Source: Flavihumibacter profundi (GTDB lineage Bacteria > Bacteroidota > Bacteroidia > Chitinophagales > Chitinophagaceae). Taken from it: 64,000 nucleotides of DNA. The first letter of the stretch is position 1. Every line of letters starts with the position of its first letter. Below the pieces are notes generated by a model that did not search any database, was not told the DNA's origin, and was given only the letters and a program-made list of their open reading frames with translations. The position numbers and the translations under genes were made by a program. Of the stretch, positions 1 through 8,732 are shown piece by piece. Location of the stretch: the NCBI RefSeq assembly GCF_020076305.1, contig NZ_JAIQXE010000004.1, forward strand, positions 248,001 through 312,000. The letters run 5' to 3'.

Positions 1-1262
1 GAAGAAGCCGCGGCATTTGAACCCCTTACCAAACCATAGGTGCGCGTGTTTTTGCTGTGGTATAAATCAAGCGTCATTTTCTGCATCATCATGGCATAGG
101 TCTGGCGTATTTGTTCAGCCGGGTTGCCAGAAGGAAAGATGGCTACATCTGGCCACAGCCATTCATCAAATCCATCATTCTCATCCATTTTAAAACCACT
201 AACGCCTTTATCCAGCAGGAACCTGGAGAAGTGACCCGATATCAGCTGTTTCACTTCCGGCATGGAATAATCGGGTACAATTCCGGTCCAAACCGTATGT
301 GAAGCGGAGTAAGGCAATACTTTTTTATACAATTCCCCATCCGGTGATATATAAGGATTCATCCAAAGATTGGCATATACGCCTTTCTTTTTTAAACTAT
401 CCAGCAATCGTTCGGGGTTGGGAAAACGGTTACTGTCCCATTCGTAAGTGCAGGGATAAGACCGGGTTTGCCATCCTGGTTCCAGGCCGATTACAGTTAA
501 TGGGAATTTGTGTTCAGCATATTGCTTGACTTCATTTAACACTTCCTGTTCACCGTACAATGTGGGTGTGCGGTGCCAGAAACCTAATCCCCATTTGGGA
601 GGAAGGCAACCGCCACCATTATATAAGTTATATCGGCGAACGGCGTCGAGAATAGTAGGGCCGCCGAAAACGATGATCTCTGCACCATCCGCCGGTACTA
701 CCATTTCAATATTATCAGAATAAGGATTGGCTTCCCAGTTTTTATCGGTATTGCGGTCGCGGATCTGTGGCGGGTGTTTGCTGTCTTTCCTGACAGCAGT
801 ACCCACCCAAACATCAATATAGCGGGCTGCATTGATCAATACACCATAACCATTGGAAGAAAGATAAAAAGGAACCGGGGCATGCGTCCTGCCATTATCT
901 TGTCCACCATAATGATCCATATGCAGGCGCATGATACGACCCCTTTGTTCAACTGTTTTAAAATTGAGTCCGAGCCCGAAAATCCGCTCGGCTTTATCCA
1001 ATGGAAAATGCAAGTAGGTTTTATGATCAACCACCTGGGCAGTGATCTCATTTTGTTCCAAAGGAAAAGCAACATCCGGCATCGACTTTAGGGCATCCAA
1101 TTTGGGGGACACGCCTGCAACGGTATAAAAATTGAGTTTATCGGGCTGACCTACCTTAACACTCCAAACACCAGGTGCTATGGGATTCCAGGAAAGGTTT
1201 GTTTGGGCCATTGCTGAAACTCCGAAAACCATAACCACGATATACAGCAGATATTTCATCAT
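1..1262 (-). CDS. GH31 family glycosidase, exported (3' end beyond window)
   Basis: Reading the minus strand from ATG at 1262 (a second ATG is at 1259) gives an open frame of about 420 residues that runs off the left edge of the window. It starts with a signal peptide (MKYLLYIVVMVFGVSAMAQ). The body reads like glycoside hydrolase family 31 (alpha-glucosidase/alpha-xylosidase type): an N-terminal beta domain with FPLDKAERIFGLG, then PPKWGLGFWH, then GVSGFKMDEND. In GH31 the Asp of the GFKxD segment is the catalytic nucleophile. The acid/base region and the C-terminal domains lie outside the window. It probably acts in the periplasm or at the cell surface on alpha-linked oligosaccharides. The substrate cannot be told from this part. 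Family assignment is firm; specificity is not. Confidence 0.85.
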   Translation of the reverse strand, partial: MMKYLLYIVVMVFGVSAMAQTNLSWNPIAPGVWSVKVGQPDKLNFYTVAGVSPKLDALKSMPDVAFPLEQNEITAQVVDHKTYLHFPLDKAERIFGLGLNFKTVEQRGRIMRLHMDHYGGQDNGRTHAPVPFYLSSNGYGVLINAARYIDVWVGTAVRKDSKHPPQIRDRNTDKNWEANPYSDNIEMVVPADGAEIIVFGGPTILDAVRRYNLYNGGGCLPPKWGLGFWHRTPTLYGEQEVLNEVKQYAEHKFPLTVIGLEPGWQTRSYPCTYEWDSNRFPNPERLLDSLKKKGVYANLWMNPYISPDGELYKKVLPYSASHTVWTGIVPDYSMPEVKQLISGHFSRFLLDKGVSGFKMDENDGFDEWLWPDVAIFPSGNPAEQIRQTYAMMMQKMTLDLYHSKNTRTYGLVRGSNAAAS

Positions 1263-1313
1263 CTATTTTGCTTTAACTCATTAAAAATCGACCCTACAAG
1301 AAACAACAATCCC

Positions 1314-1346
1314 GCAGACGTGGATATCTTTATTATATCCATTCTG
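1314..1346. repeat. Inverted repeat between GH31 gene and hydroxylase gene
   Basis: TGGATAT (1321-1327) and ATATCCA (1335-1341) form a perfect 7-bp inverted repeat with a 7-nt loop. Outside it, GCAGA (1314-1318) can pair with TCTGC (1342-1346). No T-run follows on the minus strand, so a classical terminator for the hydroxylase gene is not clear. It lies about 50-85 bases upstream of the GH31 start and could equally be an operator for that gene. Confidence 0.4.
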
Positions 1347-1383
1347 CAGAAAAAATTACCCGTTTAGAAAAATATAAGGAACG

Positions 1384-2643
1384 CTAGCTATTCTGGATTT
1401 CGGCTGCGGGCTCATTGATGGCGGAGCGGCCAAAAATCTGATCCCTGCTTGTTCTTGCAAGGTATTCCTTCCCTTTCAGGAAGTTTTGCCTGACTACTTT
1501 GGCTGTATGCACATTGCTATCAGGTCGCCAGCCGGGAGGGAAGAACAGTAATTTTATCTTATTTACAAATCCCGGGGTTGCTTTAAGGTCTTTAAACAAA
1601 CAGATACACTCCCCAAAATACATGTCAATAAAATTCGTCACTTCTGTTTCCCTGGTAATACCATATTCAATTTTGACTTCCTGTTTTTCATTTTGCAATG
1701 TTCCAAATAGCCAGTCCCAAAAAGGGAGCAATACGCAAAAATTAGTGTCGATATACAAAGGATTCTTTGCATGGTGCACACGGTGATGGGAAGGTGTGAT
1801 CAGTATTTTTTCGAGAAATCCCAACCGGCCATTTTTAAAGGCATCTTCACCAGCATGAATAAAAGTGCCCCATGTGCCGTCAATAACCAGGATGATCGCC
1901 ACCATTTCAGGTGTAACGCCAAATAGCATTAGCAGGGGAACCTGGATAATGGCAGTATAATAACCTTCTGCAAAAAAATGAACCCATGCTACAGTCAGGT
2001 TCATTTCTGCTGGCGCATGGTGCGGCGAATGCAGGCACCAGAATAACCTGACCCTGTGGCCAAGATAATGCCATATCCAATAAGTCAGCTCCCACATCAG
2101 GTAAGCATACAACCAGCCGTACCAGGTATTTGGAATAGTAAATAAAGCAAACTTGTGGAAATAGGGCATCATTTCGATGTATACGAAAATGATAAAGAGT
2201 TTTGAAATATATTCATTGAATACTTTAGCCAGAAAATTGGTTTTATACCTTCTGAAAAGTTCCTTCATGAACATGGAATTGCCAGCTCTTTTTGTGAGAT
2301 ATCTAATTTTCGGGAATAGCCCAAGCAAATGCAACTCCTTCCTTAAATCCTGTCTTTTTGCTGAAAACTGTTTAAACGGATTAAAATGCAGAAAGAGTTT
2401 TACCATTTCGAAAAGCAGGAAAAAAGTAGTAAGAATAGAAATGATGGCTAAAGCTGCTTTGTAGTAGATTTTCTTGTTAACGGGATCTGTAATGTCTTGA
2501 AGGAACCCCATTCCACTGATACTTTTCCAGGTGCCGTCAAAAAAACCATTTACAGTAATCCAGAGAATCGAGATAGCAAAACCTAAAAAAAAGATATTTT
2601 CCACTCTATTCCATATCCTGGCAATTTTTGCATTATTAAACAT
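1384..2643 (-). CDS. Fatty acid hydroxylase / sterol desaturase family membrane protein
   Basis: This is a 419-residue integral membrane di-iron oxygenase of the fatty acid hydroxylase superfamily. The histidine clusters are visible: WHYLGHR, HSPHHA and SHHRVHH, followed by DTNFCVLLPFWDWLFGT. The arrangement resembles alkylglycerol monooxygenase-like members more than plain C-4 sterol oxidases. Several hydrophobic segments precede the His boxes. I start it at ATG 2643 (MFNNAKIARIW). The longer frame from 2730 would run back into the upstream PhyH gene, whose stop is at 2661-2663, and its extra 29 residues are not hydrophobic or conserved-looking. It follows the PhyH gene by 17 bases and is probably co-transcribed, so the two may modify the same lipid. 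The substrate is unknown. Confidence 0.85.
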   Translation of the reverse strand: MFNNAKIARIWNRVENIFFLGFAISILWITVNGFFDGTWKSISGMGFLQDITDPVNKKIYYKAALAIISILTTFFLLFEMVKLFLHFNPFKQFSAKRQDLRKELHLLGLFPKIRYLTKRAGNSMFMKELFRRYKTNFLAKVFNEYISKLFIIFVYIEMMPYFHKFALFTIPNTWYGWLYAYLMWELTYWIWHYLGHRVRLFWCLHSPHHAPAEMNLTVAWVHFFAEGYYTAIIQVPLLMLFGVTPEMVAIILVIDGTWGTFIHAGEDAFKNGRLGFLEKILITPSHHRVHHAKNPLYIDTNFCVLLPFWDWLFGTLQNEKQEVKIEYGITRETEVTNFIDMYFGECICLFKDLKATPGFVNKIKLLFFPPGWRPDSNVHTAKVVRQNFLKGKEYLARTSRDQIFGRSAINEPAAEIQNS

Positions 2644-2660
2644 CCGAAATTCTTTTTTTG

Positions 2661-3488
2661 TTAATTGTACTCGTACAAAACCGGATTTAACGGCGAATTG
2701 ATTACTTCCCCTATTATTGCACCCGGGCACCAGGTATTCCAGTCGTTCACCTGGTTCTTATTTTCAGGCGCCTTCAGTTTCATGTCTTTATCCATGTAAA
2801 TAATGGTCATTACCTTCCGCATCTTATCGGTGGTATTAGCCCCGGCCCTATGAAACACCCAGCCAGAATGAAAACTGATCTCACCCGCATCAAACGGTTC
2901 TATGATGTGCTTGAAATCGGTTACCCGTAAGCGTTGTTGTATCAGCGTCTCGGATTCATCGCCGATTTCCAGTTCCCGGCCTTCCAAAATTTCGTGACTT
3001 CCGGCACTGAACTCCAGCGGGCCTAATTTAAGTGGAGTAGCCTGCAAAGGCATCCAGGCCGTAATTGTTTTATCAGTTTCAAGGGGCCAGTAATATTGAT
3101 CGGCGTGCCAGGGTGTAATTCCACCTCCCCCTTCCTTGAACAAAGCCTGATCGTGGTACATCCGAACCCCCTTAGTTTGCAGGAGGTCTGTGGCAATTTT
3201 CGCCAGGCGCTTACTGAATATCAATTCCCGAACAACTTCATCTTCACGCCAAAGGTTGAAAAGTTGCAAAAAAGCCTTGCCATAAGTGTTTCTTTCGTCG
3301 AGGCTGGCAGTTACCGTATTCATAGTATCGACCCGTTCAGAAATGGCGGTATTGAAAAACTGAAGAGTCTCTTCGTTCAACACCTGTTTTAATTTTATAT
3401 ACCTGTTTTCCTGGTAGTAGTCAATTTGCCCTGGTGTTAAACTATATGGCTGCTGCAAGAATTGCAGGATGGAAGCGGGTATTGGCAT
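2661..3488 (-). CDS. Phytanoyl-CoA dioxygenase (PhyH) family protein
   Basis: A 275-residue Fe(II)/2-oxoglutarate dioxygenase of the PhyH family. The HxD iron motif is seen in PWHADQYYW. The distal His and the Arg that would bind 2-oxoglutarate fit HSGWVFHRAGANTTDKMRK in the C-terminal third. There is no signal peptide, so it is cytoplasmic. The family hydroxylates small molecules and lipid-like acids with very varied substrates. It is the first gene of a probable two-gene operon with the membrane hydroxylase downstream, so an oxidative lipid modification is plausible. The start at 3488 (MPIPASILQFLQQP) fits because no other Met lies before the conserved YYQENRYIKLKQVL segment, which is typical of the family N-terminus. 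Confidence 0.85.
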   Translation of the reverse strand: MPIPASILQFLQQPYSLTPGQIDYYQENRYIKLKQVLNEETLQFFNTAISERVDTMNTVTASLDERNTYGKAFLQLFNLWREDEVVRELIFSKRLAKIATDLLQTKGVRMYHDQALFKEGGGGITPWHADQYYWPLETDKTITAWMPLQATPLKLGPLEFSAGSHEILEGRELEIGDESETLIQQRLRVTDFKHIIEPFDAGEISFHSGWVFHRAGANTTDKMRKVMTIIYMDKDMKLKAPENKNQVNDWNTWCPGAIIGEVINSPLNPVLYEYN

Positions 3489-3590
3489 TACTTAATTTTA
3501 AATAAATTTAAGCAATACTCTTCAACAAGGGGAATTTCCCTGTAGACTCAACCCTTATAAGGATACCTGCTATTTATGGCAACTTTTAGA

Positions 3591-5468
3591 CTAGCGGTAT
3601 TTCCCTTTCAAATGCTTTAATGTTGACACTAACCTGTCTACATCTGTGCAGGTATTATAGAAAGCCAATGATGGTCTTACGGTGCTTTCCAGCCCGAATC
3701 TCCTCAAAATAGGTTGGGCGCAATGATGCCCTGTCCTAACGGCAATACCTTCATTATTGAGTGCCTGCCCTACCTGGTCGTTTGAATATCCATTCAGTAC
3801 AAAGGAGAGAACGCTTGTTTTCTCTTTCGCCGTACCAATTAGTTTTAGTCCGGGTACTTCATTCAGCAATCCTGTTGCATATTGCAGCAGGTAGTGTTCA
3901 TATAGTTGAATATTTTCAATGCCCAGCCTGGTAACATAATCAATGGCCGCACCTAACCCTACTGCATCTGCTATATTTCCAGTACCGGCTTCAAAGCGGC
4001 CAGGTGCTTTTTGAAATTCCGTATGTTCAAAAGTTACATCCCTGATCATATTACCACCGCCTTGCCAGGGTTCAGTCTGGTTCAGCAAATCTTCTTTTCC
4101 ATAGAGTACTCCAATGCCTGTTGGCCCGAAAACCTTGTGACCTGAAAATACAAACCAATCTGCATCCAGGGCCTGTACATCCGCACGCATATGGGATACA
4201 GATTGTGCACCATCCAGCAATACTTTGGCCCCTGCCTGGTGAGCCATCTCAATCATTTTTCGGGCAGGTGTAACTGTACCAAGTGCATTTGAAACCTGGG
4301 TAAAGGATACCAATCTGGTTTTCGGGTTCAGTAAGCGGGCATATTCATCCAGCAATACCTGCCCATCGTCATCAACCGGTATCACACGAAGCTTTACTCC
4401 TTTTTTACCTGCCAATTGCTGCCAGGGAACAATATTCGCATGATGCTCGAGGTGAGTAACAATTATTTCATCGCCAGGTTGAAGGTACTGCTCGCCCCAG
4501 CTTTTAGCTACCAGGTTAATAGCTTCAGTTGTACCCCGGACAAAAACAATTTCATTTGGGGATGCAGCATTCAAAAAAAGCTGAACTTTTTTCCTCGCCT
4601 CTTCATAAGCATCTGTTGCCCTTGCAGCCAGCTCGTGGGCAGCACGATGTATATTGGAATTTTCATGTTCATAGAAAAAACTCAGTCGCTCAATAACCTG
4701 CCTTGGTTTCTGCGTCGTCGCTGCATTATCCAGCCAAACTATTGGCTTTCCATTTACCACTTCCTGAAGGATCGGGAAATCCTTTTTTATCAGGTTGGCA
4801 TCAAAACCCCAGGGCAAAACTGAAGCTGTGGAAAAACCAGGTTTCACTGCGGATATAGAATCCGTAGGCAATTGCGCAATGTTACCGCTAATTGCAAATG
4901 GATTATCCTGCAAGAAATAATAAGCAGGAAAATCTTGCGTGTCCAGTCCCTTTGAAGTTAATTCAGGAAACTGCGGAGCCGATGATGAAGTCATCAGGGA
5001 TGATAATACAGTCTGCAAGTCAGTAAGAAAGGATTTATCTCCTTCAAAGGGAAAATATTCTTTTGAACCATTAGCTGGTGAATCTGTAAAAGCTCCAGCA
5101 GCGTTATGGTCACCATTTTTCAAATTCTGGTCCGGGAAACCAGTTTGTGGGTTTTTGATATTGATATTATTACCGTGTTGTACTACAGATGGAGAGGCAC
5201 CACTTCCGGCTACAGACACCGGGATCCTGCCACCGCCATCACTGTAATGCTTCGGGAGGTCATTTTCAGTATCCTTAATATCAACGGTATTGCCGTATTG
5301 GACAACAGACGGTGAAACACCCAAACCTGAAACAGAGGAGGGTACAGTAGCTGGTATTGGACCTTGTCCTGGTAACTCATCTGCAGGATTTGCTTTGAAA
5401 TACTGATTTGCCAATTTCTCCAAAAAGGCAGCATCCGGTATTCCGCCGGTATCAATATTTGTATTCAT
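3591..5468 (-). CDS. Encapsulin-associated cysteine desulfurase (SufS-like) with long disordered N-terminus
   Basis: A 625-residue protein in two parts. Residues about 229-625 are a class II (SufS-like) PLP cysteine desulfurase: WLDNAATTQKP near the start, HLEHHANIVPWQQ, the PLP lysine in FSGHKVFGPTG (K445), and the persulfide-forming Cys in RTGHHCAQP (C583). It would release sulfur from L-cysteine as enzyme-bound persulfide. Residues 1-228 are low-complexity, rich in Gly, Pro, Ser, Asn and Asp, and are absent from ordinary SufS. Within them a block occurs twice, 40 residues apart (SPSVVQYGN at 52-60, SPSVVQHGN at 92-100). In known family 2A encapsulin systems such N-terminal extensions carry the cargo into the shell. 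The start overlaps the shell gene end by 17 bases, so the two are translationally coupled. There is no sufBCD nearby, which argues against a general Fe-S role. Confidence 0.92.
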   Translation of the reverse strand: MNTNIDTGGIPDAAFLEKLANQYFKANPADELPGQGPIPATVPSSVSGLGVSPSVVQYGNTVDIKDTENDLPKHYSDGGGRIPVSVAGSGASPSVVQHGNNINIKNPQTGFPDQNLKNGDHNAAGAFTDSPANGSKEYFPFEGDKSFLTDLQTVLSSLMTSSSAPQFPELTSKGLDTQDFPAYYFLQDNPFAISGNIAQLPTDSISAVKPGFSTASVLPWGFDANLIKKDFPILQEVVNGKPIVWLDNAATTQKPRQVIERLSFFYEHENSNIHRAAHELAARATDAYEEARKKVQLFLNAASPNEIVFVRGTTEAINLVAKSWGEQYLQPGDEIIVTHLEHHANIVPWQQLAGKKGVKLRVIPVDDDGQVLLDEYARLLNPKTRLVSFTQVSNALGTVTPARKMIEMAHQAGAKVLLDGAQSVSHMRADVQALDADWFVFSGHKVFGPTGIGVLYGKEDLLNQTEPWQGGGNMIRDVTFEHTEFQKAPGRFEAGTGNIADAVGLGAAIDYVTRLGIENIQLYEHYLLQYATGLLNEVPGLKLIGTAKEKTSVLSFVLNGYSNDQVGQALNNEGIAVRTGHHCAQPILRRFGLESTVRPSLAFYNTCTDVDRLVSTLKHLKGKYR

Positions 5469-6378
5469 GGTATTTGCCTATTTCAACATCCTCAAGTACA
5501 GCAATAGCGTCATCCACCAATACTGCTAATGAACAGTACAATGAAACCAGGTAAGAGGCAATTGCCTTATCATTTATTCCCATAAAACGTACAGACAAAC
5601 CAGGTGTTTGTTCTCCCTGCAAGCCAGGCTGGAAAAGGCCTACGACTCCCTGCCTGCTTTCGCCTGTGCGCAACAAAATAATCTTAGACTTGCCATTTTC
5701 AATCGGCAATTTATCAGAAGGAATTAATGGGATACCCCTCCAGGTAAGGAACTGTGAACCAAATAAAGAGGCCGTTGGCGGTGGGACACCCCTGCGGGTG
5801 CATTCACGGCCAAAGGCAGCAATAGTTAGCGGGTGTAATAAAAAGAAGCCTGGTTCCTTCCAAACTTTTGTGATCAGTTCGTCGAGGTCATCGGGTGTTG
5901 GCGCACCTATCCTTGTCTTGATTTTTTGTGCTGGCGCTATGCTGTTCAATAAGCCATAATCCTTGTTATTGATCAGTTCACTTTCCTGGCGCTCCTTTAT
6001 GGTTTCAATAGCCAGACGAAGCTGTTCACTGATCTGGTTATAAGGCTTACTGTACAAATCGGAGACCCGCGTATGCACATCAACGATAGTTTGAACAGCA
6101 GCAAGGTTGTATTCACGTGGTTTTTCAATATAATCAACGAAAGTTTGCGGAAGCGTCCGCTCATCACGGGCGGAACAATCCACCTCAATAGCTGTCGCAT
6201 CCTTCACTTTATTCAGCCGGTATACACCCGATTCAACCGGCACCCAACTCATGAGTTTGGTAAGCCAGCGCGGACTGATAGTGACCATTTGAGGTACAGT
6301 CCTGGTAGCGATGGCCAGTTGCCTGGCGGCCACATCACCCAGTGCTGTCTGTTCGTAGTTTTTTTTCGTTTCTGCCAT
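5452..6378 (-). CDS. Family 2A encapsulin nanocompartment shell protein (SrpI-like)
   Basis: A 308-residue HK97-fold shell protein of encapsulin family 2. Recognisable segments are the N-terminal arm (ALGDVAARQLAIATRTVP), the ISPRWLTKLMSWVPVE stretch, the E-loop region, FFLLHPLTIAAFGRECTRRG, and the C-terminal GLFQPGLQGEQTPGLSVRFMGIN with a helix AIASYLVSLYCSLAVLVDDA. The length matches SrpI-type shells without a cyclic-nucleotide-binding insertion, so I assign subtype 2A rather than 2B. It would self-assemble into an icosahedral protein compartment in the cytoplasm and enclose the desulfurase encoded immediately downstream. Work on related systems links them to sulfur starvation and to storage of elemental sulfur. 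That role is inferred here from family and neighbour, not seen directly. Confidence 0.93.
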   Translation of the reverse strand: MAETKKNYEQTALGDVAARQLAIATRTVPQMVTISPRWLTKLMSWVPVESGVYRLNKVKDATAIEVDCSARDERTLPQTFVDYIEKPREYNLAAVQTIVDVHTRVSDLYSKPYNQISEQLRLAIETIKERQESELINNKDYGLLNSIAPAQKIKTRIGAPTPDDLDELITKVWKEPGFFLLHPLTIAAFGRECTRRGVPPPTASLFGSQFLTWRGIPLIPSDKLPIENGKSKIILLRTGESRQGVVGLFQPGLQGEQTPGLSVRFMGINDKAIASYLVSLYCSLAVLVDDAIAVLEDVEIGKYHEYKY

Positions 6379-6620
6379 GGAATTGGTTATTATAAATAGA
6401 TAAATAAAAATTCAGCCTGTCTTGGAAAGGTACATATAAGAACATTAATAAATATCACTATCCCTGCGGTAATGCAGTTTGGGGGGTAAATTCATAATCC
6501 CTGTGGATAATTCAATTAAGACCAAATCCTTGTCCAAAATGGACTGCTCAAACAAATATATAGGGAAGATATTATTCTACCAAAATAGTAGACTGTAATT
6601 TAATTTCTGTCTCTGACTTT
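6379..6620. other. Intergenic region upstream of encapsulin operon with two small palindromes
   Basis: This 242-base AT-rich region separates the glycoside-hydrolase-like gene from the encapsulin operon; both are on the minus strand. A minus-strand TACCTTTC, which fits the Bacteroidota -7 box TAnnTTTG with one change, lies near 6427-6434 and could start the encapsulin transcript. Two short perfect inverted repeats are present: GTCCA-aaa-TGGAC (6532-6544) and TCTAC-N7-GTAGA (6576-6592). They might be operators or a weak transcription end for the upstream gene. No coding sequence is seen. Confidence 0.3.
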
Positions 6621-8615
6621 TTAAAAATTAACCTGCACTATGGAACTTATGGAAACAGACGGTACTATAACTTTAATTGCCCCTTGTTGTGCGCTAAAGT
6701 GCAATGCCTTTCCTTCTGGCTGCAGGATTATGGATTTTACTGGCTTTGTAACTTTAATTTCCAATGCCAATTCCCCGGTTCCGGGAATATTATCGTATTC
6801 ATACACTTTCCGGTTAAAATGTGCGCCGGCGGTATTAATCAGGTGAATGAACCAATGACCATTTTTCTGCATAAGTGCAGTTTGCACATAATCTGACCCG
6901 CTCAACTTTACAATAGGCCGGGGAAATAAATCATCAATAACAGTATTCAGAATTTTCACATATCCTCTCGCCTGGTAGGTATAATATACATCGCTTAAAT
7001 CGGCATAAATACCAGCAATTTTCCCTTTTCCATATGCAGTAATAGTTGCTATTGGTTTTCCTGTTGGAAACCTTAAATCATCGGTTTCGTAAAATTCGCC
7101 GATCGACCGGGTGCCTTTTTTCACACTTACCTGCTGAACCATAGTTTTTGCAGCAGCAATCTGTTTGTCGATTCCGAAGTAAGCGATTTTTGTTATTGGT
7201 TCTCCCTCAAATCCAACTCCTAATAAAGGTTCAAACTCCTTTACTGCACTTGCACCTATCACTACAATGTTTCCCCCGCGCTGCACATAGTCCAATGCCT
7301 GTTTTTTTAATGCCGGATCAAGGCCTGTCCATTCGGGAATAATGATCAGTGGGTATTGATCTATTTTGAGTTTTAACTGGTGATCCATTAGAATGTCTAC
7401 ATTGTTCTGGCCATCTAATAACATTGATAATGTCCCTTCCACATTCGGCACATTCCATCCATACACCTGGTTTGTTTGTCTACGTTTACTGTATGTTGAG
7501 TACCAAAGACCGATTTGCGGAATAGGTGTTGCGCCTTTACAAAATGGCTGGCGGTCGCGGCAAAATTTGCCCAGTCCGGCCATTGTCGGGAAATACCATG
7601 GTTTGATAGATCCATCTCCATTCTGCGTAAAATAACATTGGTAACCGCCACCCATGGCAATTACCTGGGCAGCTTCCTGCTCCAGTTGCACAACAGACTT
7701 TGGCCCTTTGATACCTCCTTCAGGTCCGAAATCATAGGCGAATCCCCATGACATCAAATCCCATGGTTTACCCTGCAAGGCCATACAGCGCGCCTGGAAA
7801 GCTGCGTTATACACACCATTCTGCCCCGCAACATCACCGGATAAATAATCCACATTAACATCAACAGGTTCAGGCATCATAGAGGAATAAGCCCAGTTAC
7901 TGGTAATTTGAAAAGCGGGATTATAAGCATGTATGGCATCTATATATTTGCGGAGGTAACTGCGGAATACTTTTCGGTTGAATTCAACAAACAGACCATA
8001 ATCCGGATCAGATGCAGAATTCGGAATGGCTGTAATTCCGGTTTCTTTTGAAAATTTTTCCACCAAAGCGGGTGAGTAATCCGGTTGGGTAGCCCAGCAT
8101 TCCCCATCTACCCAGGCACCATTTACACCGTAATCAGCAATTTCCTTTAACTGCGGAATCAGCAGCTGATCTGAATATCCACCCAGGTAGGCATTCCTTT
8201 CTTTATCGGCGCTGCCATCAGGCAGGCGCCTTGCCCAATCCGGATGGTCAGCTACAGCCTTATAATCCAGGATCCCGGAATAATGAACATATAAAGCCAC
8301 ATTATGCCTGGCGGTCACGTCTCGCCAAATTTGCAGGATATCTTTTGTAAATCCGCCTGCCTTGTTGCCCACTTTTGTCGGATAACTGGAATAACCCGGA
8401 TGGCCTTTACAATCAACCTGTACAAAATCAGGTTTAACAATAGTCAAAAAGGAGTCGATCATTCCGGGCGTAAATGTCTTACCGATTTCGGTGTTGTTTT
8501 GCGTTGCATGGAAATCAAAATGAATTCCGAAAAAACTATCAGATCTTGTTTTTGGCTGGGCTGTCGAATTAGTTGCAATGCCGAATACAGCAATGAATAC
8601 AAGATAAATTTTCAT
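6621..8615 (-). CDS. Exported glycoside-hydrolase-like protein (fucosidase/GHL6-like barrel plus trimerisation-type domain)
   Basis: A 664-residue secreted protein with a signal peptide (MKIYLVFIAVFGIATNSTAQ). Residues about 25-400 look like a TIM-barrel hydrolase. FFGIHFDFHA at the start is reminiscent of alpha-L-fucosidase and hypothetical GHL6-type barrels. YGVNGAWVDGECWA carries the acidic residues expected at strand ends. The part after about residue 400 (NVDILMDHQLKLKIDQYPLIIIPEWTG, then YVQRGGNIVVIGAS) resembles the glutaminase-like trimerisation domain of beta-galactosidases. A C-terminal beta region ends the protein. I cannot name the substrate. It is a single gene with its own upstream region and is divergent from the TauE gene. 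The exact GH family is uncertain. Confidence 0.65.
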   Translation of the reverse strand: MKIYLVFIAVFGIATNSTAQPKTRSDSFFGIHFDFHATQNNTEIGKTFTPGMIDSFLTIVKPDFVQVDCKGHPGYSSYPTKVGNKAGGFTKDILQIWRDVTARHNVALYVHYSGILDYKAVADHPDWARRLPDGSADKERNAYLGGYSDQLLIPQLKEIADYGVNGAWVDGECWATQPDYSPALVEKFSKETGITAIPNSASDPDYGLFVEFNRKVFRSYLRKYIDAIHAYNPAFQITSNWAYSSMMPEPVDVNVDYLSGDVAGQNGVYNAAFQARCMALQGKPWDLMSWGFAYDFGPEGGIKGPKSVVQLEQEAAQVIAMGGGYQCYFTQNGDGSIKPWYFPTMAGLGKFCRDRQPFCKGATPIPQIGLWYSTYSKRRQTNQVYGWNVPNVEGTLSMLLDGQNNVDILMDHQLKLKIDQYPLIIIPEWTGLDPALKKQALDYVQRGGNIVVIGASAVKEFEPLLGVGFEGEPITKIAYFGIDKQIAAAKTMVQQVSVKKGTRSIGEFYETDDLRFPTGKPIATITAYGKGKIAGIYADLSDVYYTYQARGYVKILNTVIDDLFPRPIVKLSGSDYVQTALMQKNGHWFIHLINTAGAHFNRKVYEYDNIPGTGELALEIKVTKPVKSIILQPEGKALHFSAQQGAIKVIVPSVSISSIVQVNF

Positions 8616-8732
8616 GACTTTATAGTACTCCTTATTTCAGGGAATAGCCGAATTTAACCAAAACAGGTTACATCTTTGTAAGAAAGGAAATCTGGCAAAG
8701 GCAGTATTTTGTATGTTTACCTTTTTTACAAT

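Noticed and set aside
2644-2730. N-terminal extension of the hydroxylase gene to an ATG at 2730
   Set aside because: It lies inside the PhyH coding end and adds no recognisable sequence; ATG 2643 right after the PhyH stop is a better start.
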